Shown: positions 42,436 through 51,496, counted from the stretch's first letter. The stretch is DNA of 64,000 nt from Methanomassiliicoccales archaeon PtaU1.Bin124 (GCA_002067865.1 MVRC01000016.1:110727-174726), one strand, 5' to 3'. The notes: generated by a model not told the origin, from the letters alone. A program made the numbers and translations.

Positions 42436-42866
42436 GCTTGGACGACCTGAAACCGTTGAAGTTGCTGGTAGCGGTCGACGGTTCCCAGGGCAGCGTCAAG
42501 GCGATCGCCAAGGCGGCAGAGATGGCCAAGGAGGCCGTGGCCTATGACATCGTCCTGGTCTATGTCGTACCGGTGAAGGAGTTCCCTGCCATGATCGCAG
42601 AGTCGGACGATGAGGCCCAGGTGAGGCATGGGAAGGCCATTCTCGACGATATGCTGGAGGTAGCCAACTCCAACGGGGTGGAGGCCAGAACGGAGCTGCT
42701 GAGGGGGCATCCAGCACAGTCGGTGCTCGACTACGCCTCTAGCTTCCAGCCGTCGATGATTATCGTCGGGAACAGGGGCATGAACGCCGCCCGAAGCGCC
42801 TTGGTGGGAAGCGTATCCTCGGCCATCAGCCGGAAGGCCAGGCATCCGGTCCTGGTCGTAAGGTGA
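42432..42866 (+). CDS. Universal stress protein (UspA family)
   Basis: 144 residues from ATG 42432 (MSLDDLKPLKLLVAVDGSQGS), overlapping the antiporter stop by 4 bp, with GGAGGG upstream. Nucleotide-site signature IIVGNRGMNAARSALVGSVSSAISRKARHPVLVV is intact but differs from the GTLGRSG type of the other three copies in the window, so it is not a recent duplicate. Translationally coupled to the antiporter. Confidence 0.88.
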   Translation: MSLDDLKPLKLLVAVDGSQGSVKAIAKAAEMAKEAVAYDIVLVYVVPVKEFPAMIAESDDEAQVRHGKAILDDMLEVANSNGVEARTELLRGHPAQSVLDYASSFQPSMIIVGNRGMNAARSALVGSVSSAISRKARHPVLVVR

Positions 42867-42941
42867 TTTTATCATCGAGCATCGTTTTCTCACAAGTTTT
42901 TTATAGAATCTCATTTGTTCCTGAGCGCCAAGGTGCATTAA

Positions 42942-43109
42942 ATGGCTGTCAAGCTGAAGAAGGAAGAGTGCGTTGGATGCGGTGCCTGCGAGGATGTCTG
43001 CCCGAACGGGGCCATCAAGGTGGGCGAGATCGCGGTCATCAACGAGGCCGACTGCGTCGACTGCGGTGCATGCGTCGACGAGTGCCCGAACAAGGCCCTC
43101 GAGTTGTAA
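42942..43109 (+). CDS. Small 2[4Fe-4S] ferredoxin
   Basis: 55 residues: MAVKLKKEECVGCGACEDVC and later CVDCGACVDECP, two perfect CxxCxxCxxxCP sites with the internal symmetry of clostridial-type ferredoxins. It transfers single low-potential electrons in the cytoplasm. A TATA run (ttttttataga, near 42896-42906) precedes it by about 40 nt. Its neighbours are a ferredoxin-reductase-like flavoprotein (convergent) and, beyond it, the hydrogenase operon, for which it is a likely partner (inference). Confidence 0.92.
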   Translation: MAVKLKKEECVGCGACEDVCPNGAIKVGEIAVINEADCVDCGACVDECPNKALEL

Positions 43110-43129
43110 TTACAATTCCAGGTCTACCA

Positions 43130-43149
43130 GGCCCGGTCCCTACCGGGCC
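43130..43149. terminator. Hairpin between ferredoxin and flavoprotein genes
   Basis: GGCCCGGT-CCCT-ACCGGGCC, a perfect 8-bp stem with a 4-nt loop in the gap between convergent genes, 20 bp after the ferredoxin stop. A T-rich stretch (gattttgaatttttg) follows on the plus strand. Confidence 0.55.
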
Positions 43150-43191
43150 ATCAAACCCCAATCTCCTCGATTTTGAATTTTTGTAAGGTGT

Positions 43192-44130
43192 TTACGCCCA
43201 GTACGGGTTCTTGATGTACTTGAAGGCGGAGTTTGCCGCAGATGCGCCCTCGCCGGAGGCGGTGACGATCTGCTTGTATTTTCCGGGGTAGTTGGTGGCA
43301 TCCCCGCAGGCGAATATGCCCTTGCGCGAGGTCATCATCTGGCAGTTCACTTTGATGCCGTTGTCGACCAGTTCCAGGTTCCAACGCTTCAGGTACTCAA
43401 TCTCGGGGCTCATGCCGATCTTGATGACCACCATATCGGCGTTCATCGTCACGTCCGGCTGGCTGTCGACCTTGAGCACGACCTCCTGGACCTTCCCGTT
43501 CCCCTTGATCTCCTTCACGGCAGTGTTGAAGTAAGTTTTGATCTTAGCATCGCTGACCCGTTCGATGACGCACTGGTCGGCCCTGAAACATTCGCGGCGA
43601 TGTACGATCGTACAGCTCTTTGCCACATCGCAGACCATAAGGGCCATCTCCAGGGCGGCGTTCCCACCGCCCACGAACACAGCATCCTTGCCCTCGAAGT
43701 CCTTCTTCTCTGGGACCATGTAATAGACACCATGGCCCTCGAACTGAAGCGCACCGGGGGATTCCAGCTTCTTCGGTTTGAAGAATCCGTTCCCGGTTGC
43801 GATTATGACAGCCTTCGCCACATACGATCCCTTGTCCGTGACGACCCTCAGGTTGTCGCCCACGTCCATAATATTCTCTACCGTCTCATGCTCCTTCAGC
43901 ACGCAGCCCTCCTTGAGGGCATGTTCGACGAAGTTCTTGGAGAGGTCCTTTCCCGTCACGACCTGGAAGCAAGGGAAGTTGTAGATGTCCTTCTCCGGAT
44001 ACAAGACGCCTGGCTGCCCTCCCGCCACTCCCGAGTCGATTATGATCGTGTTAAGTGTCTTTTGCGATGCATAGATGCCCGCCGTGAGGCCAGCCGGGCC
44101 CGCTCCAATTATGACCAGATCATAGTCCAT
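43192..44130 (-). CDS. Thioredoxin-reductase-like flavoprotein without redox CxxC (ferredoxin-NADP reductase type)
   Basis: 312 residues. FAD site IIGAGPAGLTAGIYAS, NAD(P) site VFVGGGNAALEMAL, and the C-terminal FAD motif GIFACGDATNYPGKYKQIVTASGEGA-like segment. In thioredoxin reductase the redox pair CATC precedes the NAD(P) domain; here the equivalent segment is GVYYMVPEKKDF with no cysteine. Such proteins act as ferredoxin/flavodoxin-NAD(P) oxidoreductases or other NAD(P)H dehydrogenases. The ferredoxin gene next door supports that. It is divergent from the hydrogenase operon across a repeat-rich control region. Confidence 0.8.
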   Translation of the reverse strand: MDYDLVIIGAGPAGLTAGIYASQKTLNTIIIDSGVAGGQPGVLYPEKDIYNFPCFQVVTGKDLSKNFVEHALKEGCVLKEHETVENIMDVGDNLRVVTDKGSYVAKAVIIATGNGFFKPKKLESPGALQFEGHGVYYMVPEKKDFEGKDAVFVGGGNAALEMALMVCDVAKSCTIVHRRECFRADQCVIERVSDAKIKTYFNTAVKEIKGNGKVQEVVLKVDSQPDVTMNADMVVIKIGMSPEIEYLKRWNLELVDNGIKVNCQMMTSRKGIFACGDATNYPGKYKQIVTASGEGASAANSAFKYIKNPYWA

Positions 44131-44488
44131 TAATATTCGATTGGAGGCACTATAATAAAGAATTTCTCAAACAACCTTCGATACGAAAGACATACTCAAG
44201 TCAACAACTACCGTTAATAATCAGAAATCCGTGGTCCATTTCGTTGCTGTTCTTCGATATCCGTGGAACCATCAAATCCGATACGAAGCATTGCCCATAT
44301 GAGTTAAATAATATAGCAATCATGCAACCCGTTAACCGCAAGAGGCCAGATAGGCAGGTCTCTTAAATACCTCCGGGGCAGGGATCGCAGGTATTTTTTA
44401 TATAAGCTGAAGCCCATGCCAAAGACTGGCATGGGTCACTTCTGCGAAGAAAATGTCTGCGACTTCGGGGGAAGGGGGAATCAGGGGA
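44131..44488. promoter_or_regulatory. Repeat-rich divergent control region of the hydrogenase operon
   Basis: 358 bp without a gene. It holds TTCGATACGAA (44177-44187, palindromic) with variant copies TTCGATATCCG (44253-44263) and TCCGATACGAA (44277-44287); an inverted repeat AAATACCT (44365-44372) / AGGTATTT (44389-44396) that runs into the TATA box tttttatata (44394-44403); and CCCATGCC / GGCATGGG (44413-44420 and 44428-44435), centred about 25 nt after the TATA box, i.e. on the expected transcription start. The layout implies repression at the core promoter plus an upstream-binding factor. Confidence 0.6.
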
Positions 44489-45700
44489 ATGAGTGATGAT
44501 AGTCTTGCCGCCGTTAGGATAAACCAAGAGCTGTGCAGCCGTTGTAAGGTCTGCTACTCCTTGTGTCCCTTCGAGGCCATCGAGATCTTGCCCGAGGGCA
44601 AGTTGGTGCACAACTTCCAGAAATGCCAGGTATGCGGGATCTGCTATAGCGCCTGTCCTGCCTCTGCCATTGAGATCTCCTATTACGATTATGAAGGCCT
44701 TCTGGACCACGTTCGATCGGCCTGCCGGCATGACAAGGCCGAGACGTTGGTCGTCATGTGCCGCGGCAACTCCCCCAAGAGCGGTGAGGTCGAGGACATC
44801 CTGGCATCCGAAGGGCTGAACACCAAGTGTTATATCCCCATGCGCGTCCCCTGTGCCGGGCGCATCCCCACCAACTTCTTCTTCCGCGCCTTGAAGTCCG
44901 GCGTGAAGAACGTCGTCTCCATCCAGTGCCAAGATGATTTCTGCCGCATGAAGGAAGGGACCCAGATAGGGACCAGACGAATTATGCTGGGCGATGCGGT
45001 GGTGCAGTCGCTGGGCTATCCAGAGAACACCCTGAAGGTGGTGAAGTTCTCCCGCAAGGTCATCCGCATCAACAAGGAATGCGTGGGCTGCGGGAAGTGC
45101 GTTTTCGTCTGTCCGTATGGTGCCATATCGGCCGAGCCGTTCTCCACCCCGACCACCGATCCGGAGAAGTGCATGGGCTGCGGCTCATGCCAGCTCGTCT
45201 GTCCGCACAATGCCATACTGGTGAAGGGCTACGCCTATGAGGACATCCTGGCCTCATACGCCGGGGCGGCGGAGAGGATGAAGGCGCACAGCACTCACCC
45301 GTCCATCCTGGTACTCAGCTGCCAGTGGTCCGAATACTCCGTGCTCGATGATCCAGAGAAGACGCTCAAGGGAAAGAACGCCATGATCCTGGAGGTGCCC
45401 TGCTTCAAGGGCATGGACCCGGTCCACGTGGTCAGCGCGTTCTCCCGCGGCTACGACGGGGTCATGGCGGTGGTGTGCCCCACCAACGATTGCAAGCTAC
45501 CGCTGGGCAGGGACACCTCCGAGAGGCAGCTGGAGGTGCTCATGGCATATCTGAAGAGGCTCGGCCTAGAGGACCGCTTCGAGATACACGAGCTGTCCCC
45601 GCGCCTGGGCGATGATTTCCTCAAGGTGTTCGATGAGTTCTCCCAGAAGATCGCGGCCATGCCTCACCGCTCGGTCCCAGTGCAAAAGGGGGCGCAATGA
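44489..45700 (+). CDS. Duplicated ferredoxin-MvhD fusion protein
   Basis: 403 residues from ATG 44489 (AGGGGA just upstream). The order is 2[4Fe-4S] (CSRCKVCYSLCP, CQVCGICYSACP, about residues 15-65), an MvhD-like domain (about 80-170, with VMCRGN, VPCAGR and QCQDDFC), a second 2[4Fe-4S] (CVGCGKCVFVCP, CMGCGSCQLVCP, about 190-245) and a second MvhD-like domain (about 265-385, LSCQW, VPCFKG, VCPTNDC). MvhD normally carries electrons between the F420-non-reducing hydrogenase and heterodisulfide reductase. Here two copies are fused with their own ferredoxins, at the head of a hydrogenase operon, suggesting a multi-cluster electron conduit. Confidence 0.82.
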   Translation: MSDDSLAAVRINQELCSRCKVCYSLCPFEAIEILPEGKLVHNFQKCQVCGICYSACPASAIEISYYDYEGLLDHVRSACRHDKAETLVVMCRGNSPKSGEVEDILASEGLNTKCYIPMRVPCAGRIPTNFFFRALKSGVKNVVSIQCQDDFCRMKEGTQIGTRRIMLGDAVVQSLGYPENTLKVVKFSRKVIRINKECVGCGKCVFVCPYGAISAEPFSTPTTDPEKCMGCGSCQLVCPHNAILVKGYAYEDILASYAGAAERMKAHSTHPSILVLSCQWSEYSVLDDPEKTLKGKNAMILEVPCFKGMDPVHVVSAFSRGYDGVMAVVCPTNDCKLPLGRDTSERQLEVLMAYLKRLGLEDRFEIHELSPRLGDDFLKVFDEFSQKIAAMPHRSVPVQKGAQ

Positions 45701-46539
45701 TGTTCAAGATAGTCACGAAGAGGCAGCTGGCCTACAAGAAGACCCTGTTCGAGGTGGAAGCGCCGGACATTGCGGCCAAATCCAACCCCGGCCAGTTCCT
45801 GATCGTCATCGCCAAGGAGGGCGGCGAGAGGGTGCCGCTGACCATCTGCGACTATGATGCCAAGAAGGGAACGGTATCCTTCGCGTTCCATGAGGTGGGC
45901 AAGACCACCAAGGAGCTCGGCACGTACGAGCAAGGGGAGAGCCTGTACAACGTGACCGGCCCTCTCGGCAATCCATCTGAGATCAAGAAGTATGGCCGCG
46001 TGCTGTGCGTCGGCGGGAGCATCATGATCGCCCCGCTGCTGCTGCAATCGAAGGCGATGAAAGCCGCTGGAAATCATGTCACGACGGTGCTGGGCTGCCG
46101 CGGGGATGAGTTCCTGTTCATGAAGGAGGAGGCCGAGGCCTACAGCGACGAGGTCGTCATCGCATCGGACGACGGGACCGCGGGGGAGAAGGGCATGGGC
46201 GCGCTCTGCGACCTGCTGGAGAACCAGCACTTCGATCGCTGCGTGGTCATGGGGCCTGTGGTCATGATGAAGCAGGTGAGCGACATCACCCGGCCGTACA
46301 AGATCCCGACGGTGGTCACGCTGACCCCGATCATGATCGACGGCATGGGAATGTGCGGCGTGTGCCGCGTCACCGTCGGCGGGAAGATGATGTTCGGCTG
46401 CGTGGACGGTCCCGAGTTCGACGGCCATCTAGCCGATTTCGATGAACTGATCAAACGGCAGCGCACCATGCTGCCGGAGGAGAGGCTGAGCTCGGTCCTC
46501 TGGGAGACCAGTGGGGGGTGCAAGTGTGACAGAAAGTGA
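45697..46539 (+). CDS. NfnA/HydG-like FAD-NAD(P) and [2Fe-2S] subunit
   Basis: 280 residues, ferredoxin-NADP reductase fold. FAD part PGQFLIVIAKEGGERVPLTICDYD, nucleotide part YGRVLCVGGSIMIAPLLLQSKAMKAAG, and a C-terminal cluster site MCGVCRVTVGGKMMFGCVDGPEF with a further CKC near the end. This is the pattern of NfnA (small subunit of NADH-dependent ferredoxin:NADP oxidoreductase), SudB and HydG of sulfhydrogenases. It passes electrons between NAD(P)H and Fe-S partners. ATGA overlap with the preceding gene; overlaps the NfnB-like gene by 14 bp. Confidence 0.85.
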   Translation: MMFKIVTKRQLAYKKTLFEVEAPDIAAKSNPGQFLIVIAKEGGERVPLTICDYDAKKGTVSFAFHEVGKTTKELGTYEQGESLYNVTGPLGNPSEIKKYGRVLCVGGSIMIAPLLLQSKAMKAAGNHVTTVLGCRGDEFLFMKEEAEAYSDEVVIASDDGTAGEKGMGALCDLLENQHFDRCVVMGPVVMMKQVSDITRPYKIPTVVTLTPIMIDGMGMCGVCRVTVGGKMMFGCVDGPEFDGHLADFDELIKRQRTMLPEERLSSVLWETSGGCKCDRK

Positions 46540-47950
46540 GCCGGCCGCGCCCCGTGGCAAGGACGAGGACGTCCCGATGCCCCGGCAGGAGCCGCACGAG
46601 CGCGTCAAGAACTTCAAGGAGGTGGCGCTGGGCTACACCGAGGAGATGGCGCACCAGGAGGCGGAAAGGTGCCTGAAGTGCAAGAAGCCGCTGTGCCGTC
46701 AGGGATGTCCGGTGGATGTGCCGATTCCTGAGTTCATTGGATTGTTCCAGGAGGGCAAGTACGCCGAGGCCATCGCCATCATCAAGACCAAGAACGCCCT
46801 GCCGGCGATCTGCGGACGGGTGTGCCCCCAGGAAGGGCAGTGCCAGATGAAATGCGTTCGCGGCAAGAAGGGCGACCCGGTCAACATCGGTCGCATCGAG
46901 AGGTTCCTGGCCGACTGGGAGAGGGAGCATGGCGTGCAGATCCCGCCGAAGGCGCCATCGACCGGCAAGAAGGTCGCGGTCATCGGTGCCGGCCCGGCCG
47001 GACTGACAGTGGCGGCGGACCTCGTCAAGCTGGGCCACCAGGTCACCTTGTTCGAGGCGCTTCACGTGGGCGGAGGCGTTCTGAGCTATGGCATTCCCGA
47101 GTTCCGCCTGCCCAAGGTCATCGTCCAGAAGGAGATCGATTACGTGCAAAGGCTGGGCGTCGAGATCAAGCTGGGGTATCTCATCGGCAGGATCGAGACC
47201 ATACCGGAACTGATGAAGGAAGGATACGATGCCATCTTCATCGGCAGCGGGGCCGGTCTGCCCCAATGGACCGGATGCCCGGGGGAGAACCTGGGCGGGA
47301 TCTATTCAGCCAACGAGTTCCTCATCCGTGTCAATCTGATGAAGGCCTATGAGTTCCCGGAGAAGGACACGCCCATACGCGTCGGCAAGAACGTCGTCGT
47401 CATCGGCGGCGGGAACGTGGCCATGGACTGCGCCAGGATATCCCTCAGGCTGGGGGCCAAGGTCAGCCTCCTGTACCGCCGCTCGCGCAACGAGCTGCCG
47501 GCGAGGCGGGAGGAGATCGAGAACGCCGAGGAGGAAGGCCTGGAGTTCAAGTTCCTCAGCGCACCTGCCGAGTTCTACGGGGATGACAAGGGCTGGGTCA
47601 GGTCGATGAGGTGCGTCAAGATGGAGCTGACCGAGCCAGATGCCAGCGGCAGGCAGGGCGTGAGGCAGATGGCGGGCTCGGACTTCGAGATGCCGGTCGA
47701 CACCGTCATCGTGGCCATCGGACAGACCCCGAACCCCATCATCCAGCGCACCACCGAAGGGCTGCAGGTCAACCCCAAGCACGGCACCATCGTGGTGGAT
47801 GCGGACGGCAGGACGAACCTGAAGGGTGTGTTCGCTGGCGGGGACGTCGCCACCGGAGCGGCCACCGTCATCAGCGCCATGGGCGCGGGCAAGAGGGCCG
47901 CCAAGGCGATGCACGAGTACCTCATGAGCGAAACGCCGAGGGGTGAGTGA
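46526..47950 (+). CDS. NfnB/GltD-like flavin oxidoreductase subunit
   Basis: 474 residues from GTG 46526 (GGGGGGT before it). N-terminal cluster domain with CLKCKKPLCRQGCPVDVPI and CGRVCPQEGQCQMKC (two [4Fe-4S] sites), FAD site KVAVIGAGPAGLTVAADL, NAD(P) site NVVVIGGGNVAMDCARISLRLGA, and a GltD-type end FAGGDVATGAATVISAMGAGKRAA. Equivalent proteins are the NfnB subunit, whose FAD bifurcates electrons, SudA and the glutamate synthase small subunit. Following directly after an NfnA-like gene, an Nfn-type pair is likely. It overlaps the hydrogenase small-subunit region by its last codons. Confidence 0.87.
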   Translation: MTESEPAAPRGKDEDVPMPRQEPHERVKNFKEVALGYTEEMAHQEAERCLKCKKPLCRQGCPVDVPIPEFIGLFQEGKYAEAIAIIKTKNALPAICGRVCPQEGQCQMKCVRGKKGDPVNIGRIERFLADWEREHGVQIPPKAPSTGKKVAVIGAGPAGLTVAADLVKLGHQVTLFEALHVGGGVLSYGIPEFRLPKVIVQKEIDYVQRLGVEIKLGYLIGRIETIPELMKEGYDAIFIGSGAGLPQWTGCPGENLGGIYSANEFLIRVNLMKAYEFPEKDTPIRVGKNVVVIGGGNVAMDCARISLRLGAKVSLLYRRSRNELPARREEIENAEEEGLEFKFLSAPAEFYGDDKGWVRSMRCVKMELTEPDASGRQGVRQMAGSDFEMPVDTVIVAIGQTPNPIIQRTTEGLQVNPKHGTIVVDADGRTNLKGVFAGGDVATGAATVISAMGAGKRAAKAMHEYLMSETPRGE

Positions 47951-47951
47951 T

Positions 47952-48926
47952 ATGGCACAGAAGCCCAAGGTGGCGTTCTACTGGGCCGCCAGCTGCGGGG
48001 GGTGCGAGATCGCGGTCCTGGACATCAACGAGGACATCCTGGAGCTGGCGGGACTGGTGGACATCGTCTTCTGGCCCGTGGCCATGGACGTCAAGTACTC
48101 GGACATCGAGGCCATGCCCGACGGCCAGATCGACGTCACGTTCTTCAACGGTTCGATCCGCAATAGCGAACAGGAGCACATGGCCAAGGTGCTGCGCGCC
48201 AAGTCCAAGACGCTCATAGCTTTCGGCGCATGCGCCAACGATGGCTCCGTGCCGGGATTGGCGAACCTCAGCAATGCCAAGGAGATACTGGACGAGGTCT
48301 ATCTCAGGGACGGGCCGAGGCTGAAGACCAGCGCGGCCATCCCACGGACCGAGACCACCGTCAGCGAGGGAACGCTGGAGATCCCCCGGTTCTACGATAC
48401 CGTCCATACCCTGGACCAGATGGTCGATGTGGACTATTACCTGCCTGGCTGCCCTCCGCCGGTGGCGCTCATCAAGAACGCCCTAAAGGCCATCCTGAAG
48501 GGCGAGCTGCCCCCGCAGGGTTCAGTGCTGGCACCTTTGCCCGCCGTCTGCGACCAGTGCTCCAGACGCAGGGAGAACAAGATGATCGATCACATCTACC
48601 GGGTGCATGAGATCATCCCTGAACCGGACAGGTGTCTGATGGAGCAGGGCATCATCTGCATGGGAATGGCCACCCGCAGTGGCTGCGGGGCGCAGTGCCT
48701 GAAGGTCGACATGCCATGCACCGGCTGCGGTGGGGCGACCCCGAACCAGCCGGACATAGGGGCCGGGATGATCACTTCGCTGGCATCGATACTGACCATT
48801 GACAAGCGGGCGGAGCACACCGACAAGGAAGTGGCAAAGCTCATCGATCACATCAAGGACCCGGTGGGCGTCTTCTACATGTACAGCCTTCCATCGTCCA
48901 TCTTGCAGCGGAAGGTGATGAAATGA
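47952..48926 (+). CDS. [NiFe] hydrogenase group 3 small subunit
   Basis: 324 residues from ATG 47952. Proximal-cluster start [16 protein letters not shown], then [39 protein letters not shown], and a C-terminal set of cysteines ([25 protein letters not shown]) for two more clusters. No twin-arginine signal, so the enzyme is cytoplasmic, as in group 3 (MvhG, HydD) proteins. It relays electrons from the NiFe site to the flavin/ferredoxin subunits encoded upstream. Its stop overlaps the large-subunit start. Confidence 0.9.
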   Translation: MAQKPKVAFYWAASCGGCEIAVLDINEDILELAGLVDIVFWPVAMDVKYSDIEAMPDGQIDVTFFNGSIRNSEQEHMAKVLRAKSKTLIAFGACANDGSVPGLANLSNAKEILDEVYLRDGPRLKTSAAIPRTETTVSEGTLEIPRFYDTVHTLDQMVDVDYYLPGCPPPVALIKNALKAILKGELPPQGSVLAPLPAVCDQCSRRRENKMIDHIYRVHEIIPEPDRCLMEQGIICMGMATRSGCGAQCLKVDMPCTGCGGATPNQPDIGAGMITSLASILTIDKRAEHTDKEVAKLIDHIKDPVGVFYMYSLPSSILQRKVMK

Positions 48927-50374
48927 AGGAGATCAACATCGATCCGATAACCCGGCTGGAAGGGCACGGCAGCGTCTCCATCTTCCTCAACGACAAGGGA
49001 GAGGTCGAGAACGCATATCTCAAGGTGCCAGAGCTGCGCGGCTTCGAGGCGTTCTGCCTCGGTCGGCCGGCAGAGCTGATGCCGATCATAACCACCCGCA
49101 TCTGCGGCGTCTGCCCAGTGGCCCACCATTACGCTTCGGTCAAGGCGCTGGACGCCGCCTTCCAGGTATCGCCCCCCTCCGCGGCGAAGAAGCTGAGGGA
49201 GCTGCAGTACATGGGCTATCTCATCTACGACCATATCCTGCACTTCTACTACCTGGGCGGACCAGACTTCATCGTCGGACCGGACGCCCCGGCCGATAAG
49301 AGGAACATCCTCGGGGTCATCGAGAAGGCAGGCATGGACGTGGCCAAGGAGGTCATCAAGCACCGGGCCTATGGCCAGAAGATCACCGAGATCATCGGCG
49401 GCAAGGCCACGCACCCTGTCAGCGGCCTTCCCGGAGGGGTCAGCAAGCCCCTCAGCGAGGAGAACCGCAAGGCGATACTGGAGATGGCCAGGTCCTCGGT
49501 CAAGTTCGCGCAGTTCACCCTCGGTCTGTTCCACCAGCTCGTGCTGGAGAACCCGAAGTACCTCGACATGATAAAGAGCGACGCCTACTCCATGCGGACA
49601 TACTACATGGGAATGGTCGATGCCAAGAACCGGGTCAACTTCTACGACGGTGAGGTCCGCGTGGTCGATCCGACCGGCAAGGAATATGCCAGGTTCTCCG
49701 CCGCCGACTATGCGAAGCACATCGAGGAGCGCTCGGAGGAATGGACCTATTCCAAGTTCCCCTTCCTGAGGAAGGTGGGATGGAACGGTCTTACCGATGG
49801 TCAGGGCAGTGGCATCTACCGCGTCGGTCCGTTGGGGAGGCTCAACGTCTCCGAGGGGATGGCCACACCGCTGGCGCAGAAGGAGTATGAACTGCTGTTC
49901 AGCACATTGGGCAAGCCGGCCCACGGCACGCTGGTGTTCCACTGGGCCAGGCTGGTCGAGCTTCTCTACGCCGCCGAAAGGGCGGTGGAACTGGCCAGCG
50001 ACCCCGAGATCACCAGCACCAAGGTGCGCAACATGCCTGGCAAGCCTGGCGAGGGCGTAGGCATTGTGGAGGCGGCCAGGGGCACGCTCGTTCACCACTA
50101 CCGCCTGGACCAGGACGCACTGGTGAGGAAGGTCAACATGATCGTCGCCACCACGAACAACTACCCTGCCATCTGCATGAGCATCCGCGATGCTGCCAAA
50201 GGCGTCATCCATGACGGCAAGGTGGACCAGGGAGTGCTGAACAAGGTGGAGATGGCCTTCCGGGCGTACGATCCATGCTTCGGCTGCGCCACCCATTTCG
50301 CCATCGGCCAGATGCCTTTGGAGGTCCTGGTCTACGATGACAAGGGTCGGCTGCTCGACCGCCAGTCGCGCTGA
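48923..50374 (+). CDS. [NiFe] hydrogenase group 3 large subunit
   Basis: 483 residues. L1 motif [11 protein letters not shown] with C61 and C64, L2 motif DPCFGCATH with C452 and C455: all four NiFe ligands are present. After H458 there is a 25-residue tail to be removed by the maturation protease, whose gene follows. Group 3 is inferred from the cytoplasmic small subunit, the DPCxxCATH form and the flavin partners; whether it is 3b-like (NAD(P)) or 3c-like (MvhA) cannot be settled by eye. It catalyses reversible H2 oxidation. Confidence 0.93.
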   Translation: MKEINIDPITRLEGHGSVSIFLNDKGEVENAYLKVPELRGFEAFCLGRPAELMPIITTRICGVCPVAHHYASVKALDAAFQVSPPSAAKKLRELQYMGYLIYDHILHFYYLGGPDFIVGPDAPADKRNILGVIEKAGMDVAKEVIKHRAYGQKITEIIGGKATHPVSGLPGGVSKPLSEENRKAILEMARSSVKFAQFTLGLFHQLVLENPKYLDMIKSDAYSMRTYYMGMVDAKNRVNFYDGEVRVVDPTGKEYARFSAADYAKHIEERSEEWTYSKFPFLRKVGWNGLTDGQGSGIYRVGPLGRLNVSEGMATPLAQKEYELLFSTLGKPAHGTLVFHWARLVELLYAAERAVELASDPEITSTKVRNMPGKPGEGVGIVEAARGTLVHHYRLDQDALVRKVNMIVATTNNYPAICMSIRDAAKGVIHDGKVDQGVLNKVEMAFRAYDPCFGCATHFAIGQMPLEVLVYDDKGRLLDRQSR

Positions 50375-50425
50375 CGGCCAATCCTTTTCCATTCTATTCC
50401 ATATCGACATAGGGCGGGGGCGCGA

Positions 50426-50920
50426 TTGAAGGGGCACCGTGGAACGTTGGACGAGGAGCTTGGGCATTTCCTTGCCGGCTCCACCAAGGTGGTCGTGGCA
50501 GGCATAGGGAACGCCATCCGCCGCGATGATTACGTCGGTGTGAGGATCGTTAGTGATCTGCAGAACGATGTCCCCCCCTCGGTGCATATCATCGAATGCG
50601 AAACGGTGCCAGAGAGCTTCATGGACGAGATCGTCGAGATAGGGCCGACGCATGTGCTGATGATCGACGCCGCCCTCCTTGGCCTGGAGCCTGGGGATGC
50701 TCACCTGTACGACGTAGATGAGGTCCTGAACGTTCCCACCATTTCGACCCATACATTGCCTTTGCGCGTCTTCTGCGAATATGTTCAAAAGCTGACCGGG
50801 GCGAAGATCGCGCTGCTCCTCGTGGAGCCCAAGGACACGGAGTTCGGGGAAGGCCTCACGCCGGAACTGGAGGCCTCGGCGCAGCGCACGATAAGGGCAC
50901 TGCGTCGTTCGCTGGCATGA
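50426..50920 (+). CDS. [NiFe] hydrogenase maturation protease (HycI family)
   Basis: 164 residues. The Ni-binding signature GIGNAIRRDDYVGVRIV contains the first acidic ligand, VLMIDAALLGLEPGD the second, and STHTLPL the His. It cleaves the C-terminal tail of the large subunit after Ni is inserted. TTG 50426 is the only convincing start with a G-rich site before it; the exact start is uncertain. It ends the hydrogenase operon. Confidence 0.85.
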   Translation: MKGHRGTLDEELGHFLAGSTKVVVAGIGNAIRRDDYVGVRIVSDLQNDVPPSVHIIECETVPESFMDEIVEIGPTHVLMIDAALLGLEPGDAHLYDVDEVLNVPTISTHTLPLRVFCEYVQKLTGAKIALLLVEPKDTEFGEGLTPELEASAQRTIRALRRSLA

Positions 50921-51025
50921 CCCAACCACTTTTTCTTGAAGAGTTTTCTGAGAAACTAATATAGCGAGGCATACTCTACTATCCTTCGGGAAAATGGTGG
51001 GCGGGTGAGGCTGGGGAGGTCCACG

Positions 51026-51424
51026 GTGGCCATCGGCCGGGACGAGCTCCAGCTGGTAAGCCTTACCCTCATTCTCTACGGCGCATGTATCTTGGCCTGC
51101 TCTCTTTTGGTAGCGTCCGAAGGCACGGCGTCCATCGAGCTTCTGATCGTCGCTTTGGTCGTAGGCCTCATCCTATTGGTCCCGGGGTTGATGATCTGGA
51201 CGAAGAACCAATATGTTGATACCGACGAGCATGGCAGCATCATCCCTGTTCCAGGGCTGTCCGAGATATTCACCAGGTTGTTCCTGGCCTCGACGCTGTT
51301 CATCCTTCTCAACATCCTTCTGTTCCCGTTGACCTCGTTGCTGGCAGGCTCGATCATCAGAGTTGTCCTGGTCATCGGGGCCCTCATCATAATATTCCTC
51401 TACGCTTTCAAGAACGTCTATTGA
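51026..51424 (+). CDS. Four-helix membrane protein of unknown function
   Basis: 132 residues from GTG 51026, with GGGGAGGT 5 nt before it (a GTG at 51005 is in frame but has no such site). Hydrophobic stretches: LVSLTLILYGACILACSLLV, LLIVALVVGLILLVPGLMIW, LFLASTLFILLNILLFPLTSLL and IRVVLVIGALIIIFLYAF. Between helices 2 and 3 lies a short polar loop. No family recognised. Confidence 0.6.
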   Translation: MAIGRDELQLVSLTLILYGACILACSLLVASEGTASIELLIVALVVGLILLVPGLMIWTKNQYVDTDEHGSIIPVPGLSEIFTRLFLASTLFILLNILLFPLTSLLAGSIIRVVLVIGALIIIFLYAFKNVY

Positions 51425-51496
51425 TGTCTCGGAGGGATGGTCCAGACACAAAAATATTTAGCCCATTTTCTGCCATAACACGTTCCGTTAAGGACA

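Noticed and set aside
48875..50929. A 684-codon open frame on the minus strand opposite the hydrogenase large subunit
   Set aside because: Its protein is rich in H, D, R and Q with no domain pattern, while the plus strand carries both NiFe motifs. It is a GC-driven shadow.
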